This document shows positions 35,459-44,931 of a DNA stretch of 64,000 nucleotides, one piece after another. Below the pieces are notes generated by a model. The model saw only the letters and a list, made by a program, of their open reading frames with translations, had not been told where the DNA came from and ran no database searches. Source of the DNA: [Enterobacter] lignolyticus SCF1. GTDB lineage: Bacteria > Pseudomonadota > Gammaproteobacteria > Enterobacterales > Enterobacteriaceae. The stretch spans positions 310,001 to 374,000 of the forward strand of contig NC_014618.1 in NCBI RefSeq assembly GCF_000164865.1, in the 5' to 3' direction. The position numbers and the translations under genes were made by a program. How positions within the stretch are numbered: the first letter of the stretch is position 1; each line of letters opens with the position of its first letter.

Positions 35459-38164
35459 CTACACGCCGTATCCCATCATTTTAAGCAGCCGCTGGGCGTG
35501 CAGGACGGCGTCCTGGCGGTGCGCAACCCCGAGTTTCTGATACAGATTGCGGATATGGGTTTTGATGGTCGTGGCCGCGACGTCAAGCTCGCCGGCGATC
35601 TGCTCGTTGCTGTAGCCGGAATAGATTAACCCCAGCACCTGCCATTCGCGCTGGGTCAGCGGGCTGGTGCGGATAAGCTCCGGCACTTCCGGATGATTCA
35701 GTAGGCGTTCGACGAAATTCTCGTCAAAATGGGCGAACTTATGCCGATGATGCTGGTTAATCTCGCGCAAAATACGCTGGGCGCGATGCTGCTCCAGCTC
35801 CGGCAGCGTGTTGAGCTGGATAAGCTGGCGCAGCTGCTGCGCCATGGCTTCACCCTCAATGACAAAATGACTGATAAAGCCGGTGCGGTTGGCCAGGGTG
35901 AGCGCCTCCAGCAGCATGCGCTGAGCGTCGGTTTTTCGGTTCGACTGCCAGTACAGCTGATTGAGCAGCAGCAGGTTGCGGTTGAGATCGCTCATCAGGC
36001 GCAGCGAACGCGCGTTGTCGTTGAGCTCCTCCAGCACCTCTTGCGCGGCGTCAAACTCGCCCAGCAGGATTTGCGCCCGGGCGATATTGCGCCACTGGCC
36101 CTGCAGAAAGTGGTTATTAGCGAATGCAGGCTTCGGCGTCTGGCGCAGCCAGTTGGCCGCCGCCTTTTTGTCCCCCGTCATCTGCCAGTAGATCACGCGC
36201 ACCTTGTCGGCGTTGGAGACCCAGTCGCTGTGGTACTGGCCGTTGCCGAGCAGGTTTTCTAAACGGTTCAGGTGGTTGCGGGCATTGTCCAGATTGCCGC
36301 GGGCCAGCGAACTCTGCACCAGCAGGGCCAGACACTGCAGCTGCTGCTGAGGCTGGTAGTCGGCAAGCACCTCCATACCGTGACGCGCGCTGTGCTCGGC
36401 TTCGTCCATTCGCGCCCACGCCCACAGCAGCTGCGCGCGAATGCGCAGCAGGAACTCGTGCATCGGCAGCTGTTCCAGATGCTGGTCGCGGATAAGCTGA
36501 AAGGCTTTCTCCTGGGTTTCCCAGGACGCCTGTAAAAATCCCTGGGCAAACAGAATTTCGCTTTGCTGAATCAGGCTCCACAGCGCGTAGTGCCAGACGT
36601 CATGGCGGCGGGCCATCTGTTCCGTCTGCTGCATCACCGTCAGCGATTTACTGAGCTGGCCTTTACAGTGCAGCACTTCGCCGTGCACCGATGTCGCGAC
36701 GATACGGCTGTAGTAGCTGGCGAGCGGCAGCTCCTCCAGCGCGACCATCGCCAGACGCTCGGCCTCCTCCTGGTCGCCGTCGTTAATGGCGACCTGGGCG
36801 CGCAGGGCGTTAAAGTCGCCGTGCAGGGAGGCGTCCATATCGACCGGCATCTCCTGCTCGGCGCGCGCCAGCAGGGTGTTCACTTCGCTGTAGCGGTGCT
36901 GGCTTTGCATCAGCCAGGCCTGCAGTAGCACCAGGCGCGGGTTCTCCAGCAGGCTCTCCCAGGGGAGCGCCGCCAGCGACTCTTCGAGCAGCGCCAGTTC
37001 GCTGTGGTGGAACAGGCCCCAGGCGTGATTCAGCAGAATATCGCGCAGCATGTGCGGGTCGCCCGCCGACAGCGCGTGATGGATGGCCTCGCTGGGAAAA
37101 CCCTGCGCCATCCAGCTCTCTGCCGCCGCGCGGTGAATTTCCGGCAGCTCCGTCGCCAGCTCCCACTGGCAGCGCTGGCGCAGGAAGCTGCCGAACAGCG
37201 GATGGTAGCTGAACCATTCGCCGGAGTTGTCCATACGCTGTAAAAAGAGCCCCTGGCGCTCAATCTCTTCCAGCCGCATTTGACCGTTTTCCTCACCGGT
37301 CACGCGGACGATCAGCGCATCGTTCATCGAGCGCAGCAGCGAGCTTTTCAGCAGAAAGCTGCGGGTTGGCGCGTCAACGTTATCCAGTACCTCATCCACG
37401 AGGTAGTCGGAGAGATGGCTGGCGTTGATACCGGCAAGGCGGCGCGCGGAATGGCTTGCGGCGCTGTTGTTCTGGCGGGCGGAAAGGGCAATCAGCTGCA
37501 GCGCTGTCGCCCAGCCGGCCACGTCATCGCACATCTGGCGGCTTTCTTCGGCCTCGATTGGCGAGGCGAGGCGGCAGTCGAAAAACTGCTGGGCCTCCTG
37601 ATGGTTAAACGCCAGCAGCTGGCTGCCGATCTCCAGCAGCTGATCGCGCACGCGCAGGTTGGCGATGCCAAGCTGCGGCAGATTGCGCGACATCACCAGC
37701 AGGGTCATATTTTCCGGCTGATGGCGCAGGAAAAAGCGCATCGCGTCATGGATGACCGGATTGGTGATGAGATGGTAGTCGTCAATCACCAGATACAGCG
37801 GGCGCTGCCACGTCGCCAGCTCGATAAACAGCTGCGCGAACAGCGACGTCAGGCTGGCGTACTGGCGTTTTTGCACCATGGTTTCACTGGCGGCGCAGTG
37901 GCCGCCGGTGGCCTGCTGAATGGCGGCAATAAGATAGCTGGCGAAACGCTCCTGCTGATTATCTCCCTCATCCAGCGAGAACCAGCCGAGATCGTGCTTT
38001 CCCGCCGCCCACTGTGAAATGAGCGTTGTTTTGCCATATCCCGCCGGGCTGGTAATTAGCACCAGACGGTAATTGTTCGCGCCGGAAAGTTTGGCCAGCA
38101 GACGTTCCCGAACCACGGTGTGCTCAAGACGAACCGGACGACTTAGTTTGGACGGAATCAACAT
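35459..38164 (-). CDS. malT: Maltose regulon activator MalT
   Basis: A 901-residue transcription activator of the STAND ATPase class that needs maltotriose and ATP. The N-terminal Walker A is ITSPAGYGKTTLISQWA near residues 38-54, with a conserved LVIDDYHLI near 126-134. A central tetratricopeptide-like region binds maltotriose. The C-terminal LuxR-type helix-turn-helix is LTQREWQVLGLIYSGYSNEQ and following. Length equals E. coli MalT. It is divergent from malPQ and only 9 bp from the end of glpR, convergent. Confidence 0.96.
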   Translation of the reverse strand: MLIPSKLSRPVRLEHTVVRERLLAKLSGANNYRLVLITSPAGYGKTTLISQWAAGKHDLGWFSLDEGDNQQERFASYLIAAIQQATGGHCAASETMVQKRQYASLTSLFAQLFIELATWQRPLYLVIDDYHLITNPVIHDAMRFFLRHQPENMTLLVMSRNLPQLGIANLRVRDQLLEIGSQLLAFNHQEAQQFFDCRLASPIEAEESRQMCDDVAGWATALQLIALSARQNNSAASHSARRLAGINASHLSDYLVDEVLDNVDAPTRSFLLKSSLLRSMNDALIVRVTGEENGQMRLEEIERQGLFLQRMDNSGEWFSYHPLFGSFLRQRCQWELATELPEIHRAAAESWMAQGFPSEAIHHALSAGDPHMLRDILLNHAWGLFHHSELALLEESLAALPWESLLENPRLVLLQAWLMQSQHRYSEVNTLLARAEQEMPVDMDASLHGDFNALRAQVAINDGDQEEAERLAMVALEELPLASYYSRIVATSVHGEVLHCKGQLSKSLTVMQQTEQMARRHDVWHYALWSLIQQSEILFAQGFLQASWETQEKAFQLIRDQHLEQLPMHEFLLRIRAQLLWAWARMDEAEHSARHGMEVLADYQPQQQLQCLALLVQSSLARGNLDNARNHLNRLENLLGNGQYHSDWVSNADKVRVIYWQMTGDKKAAANWLRQTPKPAFANNHFLQGQWRNIARAQILLGEFDAAQEVLEELNDNARSLRLMSDLNRNLLLLNQLYWQSNRKTDAQRMLLEALTLANRTGFISHFVIEGEAMAQQLRQLIQLNTLPELEQHRAQRILREINQHHRHKFAHFDENFVERLLNHPEVPELIRTSPLTQREWQVLGLIYSGYSNEQIAGELDVAATTIKTHIRNLYQKLGVAHRQDAVLHAQRLLKMMGYGV

Positions 38165-38283
38165 AAGCTAATCACTTCACTGTGAGGGGAGGAGATATTT
38201 TTTTCGCGCTTCGTAATTAATGTTTGCTACGTTCGGATAAACAGAAATGTATTGCAAGTTATGTCCAAATTTAATGCTTGCGA

Positions 38284-38304
38284 ATTTGCGCTCTGTCACA
38301 AATC
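38284..38304 (-). promoter_or_regulatory. CRP site of the malT promoter
   Basis: On the minus strand the sequence reads TTTGTGACAGAGCGCAAATT, with a perfect TGTGA half-site and a degenerate second half (GCAAA). It is very close to the known E. coli malT CRP site and lies about 130 bp upstream of the malT start. Confidence 0.75.
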
Positions 38305-38625
38305 CTTCGATTTGTTAAATGCTGTCGCTGAAACCGGCGCCAGTGCGCGTAAAACCTGGCGGCGCAGGGGGATTTAATGTTGCGAAATCGTTGCTCTACG
38401 ATATTACGCTGGCGGGTCGTTATTTAAAATTGTGTCATTGTGCCGACATAAATAACGAAAAAGGCCGACATCTGCCAGGGAATGCGTATTTAACGCTTGC
38501 CGCATTTCCGTTCCTGCCGATATTTTGCAAAATAACCTTTCACTTTTTGTCATCCAGAGCCGGTAAAACAGGGCAGATTTACCGTGAAAGGCTAACGTTA
38601 AGGTGGCCGCGATCACACTTTTTGC

Positions 38626-38667
38626 TCATCCCTGCTGCTCCTCCCTGCCTAATCCCCGGCAGGATGA
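38626..38667 (+). promoter_or_regulatory. MalT boxes upstream of malP
   Basis: Three MalT-type hexamers are visible: GGATGA on the minus strand at 38626-38631, GGAGGA on the minus strand at 38639-38644, and GGATGA on the plus strand at 38662-38667. A GGGGATT on the minus strand at 38651-38657 may be a further box. The arrangement resembles the E. coli malPQ promoter, where MalT activates. Confidence 0.75.
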
Positions 38668-38731
38668 GGACGCTGGCGGGGCAGCCTGAGACACTAACGA
38701 CAACGTGTTAATTAACAGGATTTGATTACTT

Positions 38732-41125
38732 ATGTCACAGACGATCTTCAACCAGGAACAGTTTCAGGCAGCGCTGACGCGTCAGTGGCAGCGTTTGGGT
38801 TTACAGACCGCGCAGGAGATGACGCAGCGCCAGTGGTGGCAGGCCGTGAGCGCCGCGCTGGCGGAAATGCTGGCCGCTCAGCCGGCGGTGAAACCCGCTA
38901 AAGAGCAGCGTCACGTGAACTACATTTCGATGGAGTTTCTGATCGGCCGCCTCACCGGCAATAACCTGCTGAACCTCGGCTGGTATCAGGCGGTGAGCGA
39001 TGAGCTGAAAGGGTACGACGTTAACCTGAGCGACCTGCTGGAGCAGGAGACCGACCCGGCGCTGGGCAACGGCGGCCTCGGTCGGCTGGCGGCCTGCTTC
39101 CTCGACTCCATGGCGACCGTCGGGCAATCGGCGATCGGCTACGGCCTCAACTACCAGTACGGGCTGTTTCGCCAGTCCTTCGCCGACGGGCAGCAGATGG
39201 AGGCGCCGGACGACTGGCAGCGCGGCAGCTACCCGTGGTTTCGCCACAACGCGCAGCTTGATGTGCAGGTGGGTATTGGCGGCAAGGTGTCGAAAAGCGG
39301 CCACTGGGTGCCGGGCTTTACCCTCGTCGGCGAAGCCTGGGATCTGCCGGTGCTGGGCTACCGTAACGGCGTCGCGCAGCCGCTGCGCCTGTGGCAGGCG
39401 AAGCACGCGCATCCCTTCAACCTGACCAAATTTAACGACGGCGACTTCCTGCGCGCCGAGCAGCAGGGCATCGACGCCGAAAAGCTGACCAAAGTGCTCT
39501 ACCCGAACGACAACCACCTCGCCGGCAAAAAGCTGCGCCTGATGCAGCAGTATTTCCAGTGCGCCTGCTCGGTGGCGGATATTCTGCGTCGCCATCACCT
39601 GGCGGGGCGCAAGCTCGCCGAACTGCCGAAATTCGAGGTTATTCAGCTTAACGATACCCACCCGACGATCGCTATTCCGGAGCTGCTGCGCGTGCTTATC
39701 GATGAGCACCAGCTGAGCTGGGACGACGCATGGGCCATCACCAGCCGGACCTTCGCGTACACCAACCACACGCTGATGCCGGAAGCGCTTGAGTGCTGGG
39801 ATGAGAAGCTGGTGAAAGCGCTGCTGCCGCGCCATATGCAGATAATCAACGAGATCAACGAGCGCTTCAAAGCGCTGGTGAAGAAAACCTGGCCTGGCGA
39901 TAAGGCCGTGTGGGCCAGGCTTGCGGTGGTGCATGACAAACAGGTACGCATGGCGAACCTGTGCGTGGTGAGCGGCTTCGCCGTCAACGGCGTGGCGGCG
40001 CTGCACTCCGAGCTGGTGGTGAAGGACCTGTTCCCGGAATATCATGAGCTTTGGCCGAACAAGTTCCATAACGTCACCAACGGCATCACGCCGCGCCGCT
40101 GGATCAAGCAGTGCAACCCGGCCCTGGCCGCGCTGTTTGATAAGACGCTGAAAAAAGAGTGGGCCAACGATCTGGACCAGCTTATTCATCTGGAAAAACA
40201 GGCCGACGACGCGGCGTTTCGCAAGCAGTATCGCGAGATTAAGCAGGCGAACAAAGTGCGTCTGGCGGCATTCGTCAAAGCCCGCACCGGGATTGATATC
40301 AACCCGCAGGCCATCTTTGATATCCAGATCAAACGTCTGCACGAGTACAAGCGTCAGCACCTGAACCTGCTGCATATTCTGGCGCTGTACAAAGAGATTC
40401 GTGAAAACCCGAAGGCGAACCGCGTCCCGCGCGTGTTCCTGTTCGGCGCCAAGGCGGCGCCGGGCTACTACCTGGCGAAGAACATCATTTTCGCCATCAA
40501 TAAGGTCGCCGAGGCGGTGAACAACGACCCGCTGGTGGGCGATAAGCTGAAGGTGGTGTTCCTGCCGGACTACTGCGTATCGGCGGCGGAAATGCTGATC
40601 CCGGCGGCGGACGTGTCGGAACAGATTTCGACGGCCGGTAAAGAGGCCTCCGGCACCGGCAACATGAAGCTGGCGCTTAACGGCGCGCTGACCGTAGGGA
40701 CGCTGGATGGCGCCAACGTGGAAATTGCCGAGCAGGTCGGCGAAGAGAATATTTTTATCTTCGGCCATACCGTGGAACAGGTTAAAGCCCTGAAGGCCAA
40801 AGGCTATGACCCGCTGAAGTGGCGCAAAAAAGATAAGCTGCTGGACGCGGTGCTAAAAGAGCTGGAGAGCGGCAAGTACAGCGGCGGCGACAAGCACGCG
40901 TTTGACCAGATGCTGCACAGTATCGGCAAGCAGGGCGGCGATCCGTACCTGGTGCTGGCGGACTTTGCCGCCTATGTCGAGGCGCAAAAGCAGGTCGACG
41001 TGCTGTACCGCGACCAGGAGGCCTGGACCCGCGCGGCCATTCTCAACTCCGCGCGCTGCGGGATGTTCAGCTCCGACCGCTCCATTCGCGATTATCAACA
41101 CCGTATCTGGCAGGCAAAACGTTAA
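38732..41125 (+). CDS. malP: Maltodextrin phosphorylase MalP
   Basis: A 797-residue GT35 phosphorylase that acts on linear maltodextrins to give glucose-1-phosphate. The pyridoxal phosphate lysine is Lys646 in EASGTGNMKLALNGAL. It is a paralogue of glgP at 29260, sharing SMEFLIGRLTGNNLLNLG and QIKRLHEYKRQHLN, but is shorter at the N-terminus and placed under MalT control. Length equals E. coli MalP. malQ follows after nine bases. Confidence 0.96.
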   Translation: MSQTIFNQEQFQAALTRQWQRLGLQTAQEMTQRQWWQAVSAALAEMLAAQPAVKPAKEQRHVNYISMEFLIGRLTGNNLLNLGWYQAVSDELKGYDVNLSDLLEQETDPALGNGGLGRLAACFLDSMATVGQSAIGYGLNYQYGLFRQSFADGQQMEAPDDWQRGSYPWFRHNAQLDVQVGIGGKVSKSGHWVPGFTLVGEAWDLPVLGYRNGVAQPLRLWQAKHAHPFNLTKFNDGDFLRAEQQGIDAEKLTKVLYPNDNHLAGKKLRLMQQYFQCACSVADILRRHHLAGRKLAELPKFEVIQLNDTHPTIAIPELLRVLIDEHQLSWDDAWAITSRTFAYTNHTLMPEALECWDEKLVKALLPRHMQIINEINERFKALVKKTWPGDKAVWARLAVVHDKQVRMANLCVVSGFAVNGVAALHSELVVKDLFPEYHELWPNKFHNVTNGITPRRWIKQCNPALAALFDKTLKKEWANDLDQLIHLEKQADDAAFRKQYREIKQANKVRLAAFVKARTGIDINPQAIFDIQIKRLHEYKRQHLNLLHILALYKEIRENPKANRVPRVFLFGAKAAPGYYLAKNIIFAINKVAEAVNNDPLVGDKLKVVFLPDYCVSAAEMLIPAADVSEQISTAGKEASGTGNMKLALNGALTVGTLDGANVEIAEQVGEENIFIFGHTVEQVKALKAKGYDPLKWRKKDKLLDAVLKELESGKYSGGDKHAFDQMLHSIGKQGGDPYLVLADFAAYVEAQKQVDVLYRDQEAWTRAAILNSARCGMFSSDRSIRDYQHRIWQAKR

Positions 41126-41134
41126 GGAAACGCT

Positions 41135-43222
41135 ATGGAGAGCAAACGTCTGGATAATGCCGCGCTGGCGGCGGGCATCAGCCCGAACTATATCAATGCC
41201 CACGGCAAACCGCAGTCTATTGGTGCCGACACCAAACGGCGCTTGCTCGACGCTATGCACCACGCCACCCAGGGCCGTCCGGCGGCAGTTACGCCGGTAC
41301 CTAACGTGACGGTGTTCACCCACGGGAAAAAGATGGCGCTGGCGGTAGAGGGGCACGGCGAATACCAGTGGCTGCTGACCACCGAAGAGGGCGTACTGCA
41401 CCAGGGGGTTGCCAGCGGCGGGAAGGCGCTCAACCTGCCGGCCCGTCTGCCGGAAGGCTATCACTCCCTGACGTTGACCCAGCAGGCGCATCGCTGGCAC
41501 TGCCGGGTCATCGTCGCGCCGGAGCGCTGCTACGAGCCGCAGGCCCTAAAGCAGGGGGAGAAGCTGTGGGGCAGCTGCGTGCAGCTGTATACCCTGCGTT
41601 CGGCACATAACTGGGGCATCGGCGATTTCGGCGATCTGCAGGCGATGCTGCCGGAGATTGCCCGTCGCGGCGGCGCTTTTATCGGCCTGAACCCCATCCA
41701 TGCGCTCTATCCGGCGAACCCGGAAAGCGCCAGCCCCTATAGCCCATCGTCCCGCCGCTGGCTGAACGTTATCTACATTGACGTCAACGCCGTCGACGAT
41801 TTTCGCACCAGCCGCGCCGCGCAGGCGTGGTGGCAGCTCCCCGCCACGCAGCAGGCGCTGCGCGCGGCGCGGGAGGCTGAGCAGGTCGATTACACCGCGG
41901 TGACCCGGCTGAAGATGACGGCGCTGCGCATGGCGTGGGAAGACTTTTCCGCCCGCGATGATGAGCCGATGGCGGCGTTTCGCCGCTTTGTGGCGCAGGA
42001 GGGCGAAAGCCTGTACTGGCAGGCGGCGTTTGACGCCCTGCACGCGCAGCAGGTGAAGCTCGACCCGCTGCGCTGGGGGTGGCCGGCGTGGCCGAAGGCG
42101 CTGCAGGACATTAGCAGCCCGCAGGTGCGCGCGTTTTGCGAACAGCACGCCGACGAGGTGGATTTCTTCCTCTGGCTGCAGTGGCTGGCCTGGAGCCAGT
42201 TTGCCGCCTGCTGGCAGGAGAGCCAGCGGCATGAGATGCCCATCGGCCTGTACCGCGATCTTGCGGTCGGCGTTGCGGAGGGCGGCGCTGAGACCTGGTG
42301 CGACCGGGAGCTGTACTGCCTGAAAGCCTCCGTCGGCGCGCCGCCGGATATCCTCGGTCCGCTGGGGCAAAACTGGGGGCTGCCGCCGATGGATCCGCAC
42401 GTGATGGTCGCCAGAGCCTACGAGCCGTTTATCGAACTGCTGCGCGCCAATATGCAAAACTGCGGCGCGCTGCGTATCGATCACGTCATGTCGGTGCTGC
42501 GGCTGTGGTGGATCCCCTACGGTGAAACGGCGGACCACGGAGCGTATGTGCAGTACCCGGTCGATGCGCTGCTGTCAGTCCTTGCGCTGGAGAGCAAACG
42601 CCATCAGTGCATGGTGATCGGCGAAGATCTGGGCACCGTGCCGGTAGAGATCGTCGGCAAGCTGCGTAAGAGCGGCGTTTATTCCTACAAGGTGCTGTAT
42701 TTCGAAAACGACGCCGGGAAGACCTTCCGGGCGCCGAAGGCGTATCCGGTCCAGTCGATGGCGGTCGCCACCACCCATGACCTGCCGACGCTTCGCGGCT
42801 ACTGGGAGAGCGGCGATCTGACGCTTGGCAAAACGCTGGGGCTCTACCCGGACGAGGTCGTGCTGCGCGGGCTGTATCAGGACAGGGAAAAGGCGAAGCA
42901 GGGGCTTTTGAATGCGCTGCACAAATACGGCTGCCTGCCGAAACGCGTCGGGCGCCACGCCTCGCTGATGGGGATGACCCCCACGCTTAACCGCGGGATG
43001 CAGCGCTTTATTGCTGACAGCAACAGCGCCCTGCTGGGGCTACAGCCGGAAGACTGGCTGGAGATGCCGGAGCCGGTGAACATTCCCGGCACCAGCGATC
43101 AGTACCCGAACTGGCGTCGCAAACTTTCCACCTCGCTGGAGGCGATGTTCGCCGATGACCGGGTCAACAAGCTGATTAAGGATCTGGATAAGCGCAGGAA
43201 GGCATTGGGTAAGAAGCGGTGA
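41135..43222 (+). CDS. malQ: 4-alpha-glucanotransferase (amylomaltase) MalQ
   Basis: A 695-residue GH77 enzyme that shuffles maltodextrin chains, releasing glucose and making longer substrates for MalP. Catalytic residues are Asp449 (LRIDHVMSVLRL), Glu497 (VIGEDLGTVP) and Asp549 (TTHDLPTLRGYW). The N-terminal region (ESKRLDNAALAAGISPNYIN) is typical of the enterobacterial form. It is one residue longer than E. coli MalQ. Confidence 0.96.
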   Translation: MESKRLDNAALAAGISPNYINAHGKPQSIGADTKRRLLDAMHHATQGRPAAVTPVPNVTVFTHGKKMALAVEGHGEYQWLLTTEEGVLHQGVASGGKALNLPARLPEGYHSLTLTQQAHRWHCRVIVAPERCYEPQALKQGEKLWGSCVQLYTLRSAHNWGIGDFGDLQAMLPEIARRGGAFIGLNPIHALYPANPESASPYSPSSRRWLNVIYIDVNAVDDFRTSRAAQAWWQLPATQQALRAAREAEQVDYTAVTRLKMTALRMAWEDFSARDDEPMAAFRRFVAQEGESLYWQAAFDALHAQQVKLDPLRWGWPAWPKALQDISSPQVRAFCEQHADEVDFFLWLQWLAWSQFAACWQESQRHEMPIGLYRDLAVGVAEGGAETWCDRELYCLKASVGAPPDILGPLGQNWGLPPMDPHVMVARAYEPFIELLRANMQNCGALRIDHVMSVLRLWWIPYGETADHGAYVQYPVDALLSVLALESKRHQCMVIGEDLGTVPVEIVGKLRKSGVYSYKVLYFENDAGKTFRAPKAYPVQSMAVATTHDLPTLRGYWESGDLTLGKTLGLYPDEVVLRGLYQDREKAKQGLLNALHKYGCLPKRVGRHASLMGMTPTLNRGMQRFIADSNSALLGLQPEDWLEMPEPVNIPGTSDQYPNWRRKLSTSLEAMFADDRVNKLIKDLDKRRKALGKKR

Positions 43223-43224
43223 TT

Positions 43225-43294
43225 TTCCCTCTCCGTTGAAGGAGAGGGAAGGAAGTGCAGGCCGGGTAAGGCGCAACCGCCGCCCGGCTTTTTA
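43225..43294 (+). terminator. Double hairpin after malQ, second one REP-like with T-run
   Basis: A first perfect stem TTCCCTCTCC/GGAGAGGGAA spans 43225-43250. A second, GCCGGG/CCCGGC at 43261-43288, resembles a REP unit and is followed by TTTTTA. The pair likely ends malPQ transcription and separates it from convergent gntT. Confidence 0.72.
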
Positions 43295-43296
43295 CA

Positions 43297-44613
43297 TCAG
43301 ATAGCCATATTCAGCAGCAGACAGCCCACCAGACCGCACACCGAGATAATGGTTTCCAGCATCGACCAGGACTTAATGGTCTCGCCGATAGTCAGGTTAA
43401 AGTACTCTTTGAACAGCCAGAAACCCGGGTCGTTGACGTGAGAGAAAATCACGCTGCCGGAACCTACCGCGATAACCATCAGCTCCGGGCTTACGCCGGT
43501 AGTGGCGATGAGCGGGGCGACGATACCGCCTGCGGTGATAGCCGCAACGGTGGCTGAACCCAGCGCGACACGCAGTACGGCGGCAATAGACCAGGCCATA
43601 AAGATCGGCGATACGTTAGTTTCCTGCATCATAGAGGCGATGTATTTATCCACGCCGCTGTCGACCAGTACCTGTTTGAACGCGCCGCCGCCGCCGATGA
43701 TCAGCAGCATCATGGCGATGATTTTAATGGAGGAGGTCAGGGTATCGTTGATCTGATCCATCGAGCGGCCACGGTTGAGACCGAAGGTGAACATCGCAAT
43801 CAGTACGGCAATCAGCGTCGCCATGACCGGGTCGCCCAGGAACTCGGCAACGGACAGGAACGGGTGGCCTTTCGGCAGGATCATTTCCGCGACGGCGCGC
43901 ATCGCCATCAGGATAACCGGTACCAGAGAGGTCCAGACGCTGACGCCAAAGCCCGGCATCTCTGCTTCAGTGAAGGTTTTTGCGCTGTACAGACCTTCCG
44001 GGATCGGCTTGTCGATGCCCTTCAGGAAACGCGCGTACACCGGACCGGCCAGAATAACGGTCGGGATAGCGAGGATGGTGCCGAACAGCAGGGTTTTGCC
44101 CATATCGGCATGGAAAATCGTCGCGATAGCGGTCGGGCCCGGGTGCGGCGGCAGGAAGCCGTGGGTCACGGAGAGCGCAGCAGCCATCGGTACGCCGACG
44201 TACAGCAGCGGGATATTCGCGGCGGCGGCGATGGTGAACACCAGCGGCAGCATCAGCACGAAGCCCACTTCATAGAACAGCGCGAAGCCCACGGTGAAGC
44301 CGGTTAATACCACCGCCCACTGGATATGCTTTTTGCCAAATTTGGCGATAAGCGTGGTGGCGATGCGCTGCGCGCCGCCGCAGTCCGCCAGCATTTTGCC
44401 GAGCATAGCGCCGAAGCCCATGATCAGCGCAAGGCTGCCGAGGGTTCCGCCTACGCCGTTTTTGATGGAGACGATAACTTTAGCCAGCGGCATGCCTTGC
44501 ATTAAGCCGACGGCAAGCGCCACCAGCACCAGTGCGATAAATCCGTTCATTTTGAAGCGGATCATCAACAGTAATAACAAGACGACACCGACAGCGACGA
44601 TGACTAATGGCAT
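43297..44613 (-). CDS. gntT: High-affinity gluconate transporter GntT
   Basis: A 438-residue inner-membrane gluconate:H+ symporter of the GntP family, paralogous to GntU at 18787. It shares the GVGGTLGSLALIMGFGAMLG and FSHVNDPGFWLFKEY motifs and has about twelve to fourteen hydrophobic segments. Length equals E. coli GntT. Two GntR operators lie upstream. It is not linked to a kinase gene and depends on GntK encoded 25 kb away. Confidence 0.95.
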   Translation of the reverse strand: MPLVIVAVGVVLLLLLMIRFKMNGFIALVLVALAVGLMQGMPLAKVIVSIKNGVGGTLGSLALIMGFGAMLGKMLADCGGAQRIATTLIAKFGKKHIQWAVVLTGFTVGFALFYEVGFVLMLPLVFTIAAAANIPLLYVGVPMAAALSVTHGFLPPHPGPTAIATIFHADMGKTLLFGTILAIPTVILAGPVYARFLKGIDKPIPEGLYSAKTFTEAEMPGFGVSVWTSLVPVILMAMRAVAEMILPKGHPFLSVAEFLGDPVMATLIAVLIAMFTFGLNRGRSMDQINDTLTSSIKIIAMMLLIIGGGGAFKQVLVDSGVDKYIASMMQETNVSPIFMAWSIAAVLRVALGSATVAAITAGGIVAPLIATTGVSPELMVIAVGSGSVIFSHVNDPGFWLFKEYFNLTIGETIKSWSMLETIISVCGLVGCLLLNMAI

Positions 44614-44633
44614 GATTAACCTGGCCTTTGTTT

Positions 44634-44647
44634 TGTTATGGGTAACG
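44634..44647. promoter_or_regulatory. GntR operator in the gntT leader
   Basis: TGTTATGGGTAACG is a near-palindrome of the GntR type, only 20 bp before the gntT start. In E. coli, gntT has two operators, one at the promoter and one downstream of it, and this would be the downstream one. Confidence 0.7.
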
Positions 44648-44773
44648 TTAATGTTTCAGCAACAGCGTCCAGATGCTGAATCCGGGTAATTAAGTAAATC
44701 AGGCACCGCTTCAGTCTTCCTTCCATCCCCAGGGGACGGTTGGCTATTTTTCTTGCAACAGTACTTGCTGTGA

Positions 44774-44789
44774 ATGATACGGGTAACAT
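44774..44789. promoter_or_regulatory. GntR operator at the gntT promoter
   Basis: The minus strand reads ATGTTACCCGTATCAT, which is the GntR consensus as I recall it. It lies about 160 bp before gntT, at the expected promoter position. The rest of the 318-bp gap (44614-44931) holds the gntT leader and the nfuA 3' hairpin. Confidence 0.85.
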
Positions 44790-44892
44790 TCGGTGTTTGA
44801 GAATCACCTGAGGCGGCAAAATGTTCATTATGGGACGCAGGTCAAGTTATTGCGTTGAGGCAGTCTGAGGAGGGAAGGGAGGGAAGACGGCG

Positions 44893-44927
44893 CCCCGACG
44901 GGCAGAACGCCGCCGGGAACGTCGGGG
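44893..44927 (-). terminator. Hairpin after nfuA
   Basis: CCCCGACG (44893-44900) and CGTCGGGG (44920-44927) form an 8-bp perfect stem five bases after the nfuA stop. No U-tract follows on the minus strand, so it may be a Rho-dependent or weak end. Confidence 0.5.
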
Positions 44928-44931
44928 AAAC

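Larger units (their letters stand above)
38165..38731. other. 567-bp malT-malP intergenic control region
   Basis: This gap holds the divergent promoters of malT and malPQ. Supported sites are the CRP site near 38284-38304 and MalT boxes at 38626-38667. A 130-codon open frame on the plus strand (38319-38711) runs through the MalT boxes and shows no protein-family features, so it is not called as a gene. Confidence 0.75.

Noticed and set aside
38319..38711. Possible 130-residue gene between malT and malP
   Set aside because: It runs through the MalT boxes and the expected malP promoter and has no ribosome site or family features.
38801..40768. A 655-codon open frame antisense to malP
   Set aside because: Same cause as at glgB: no family features, and the plus strand encodes a complete phosphorylase.
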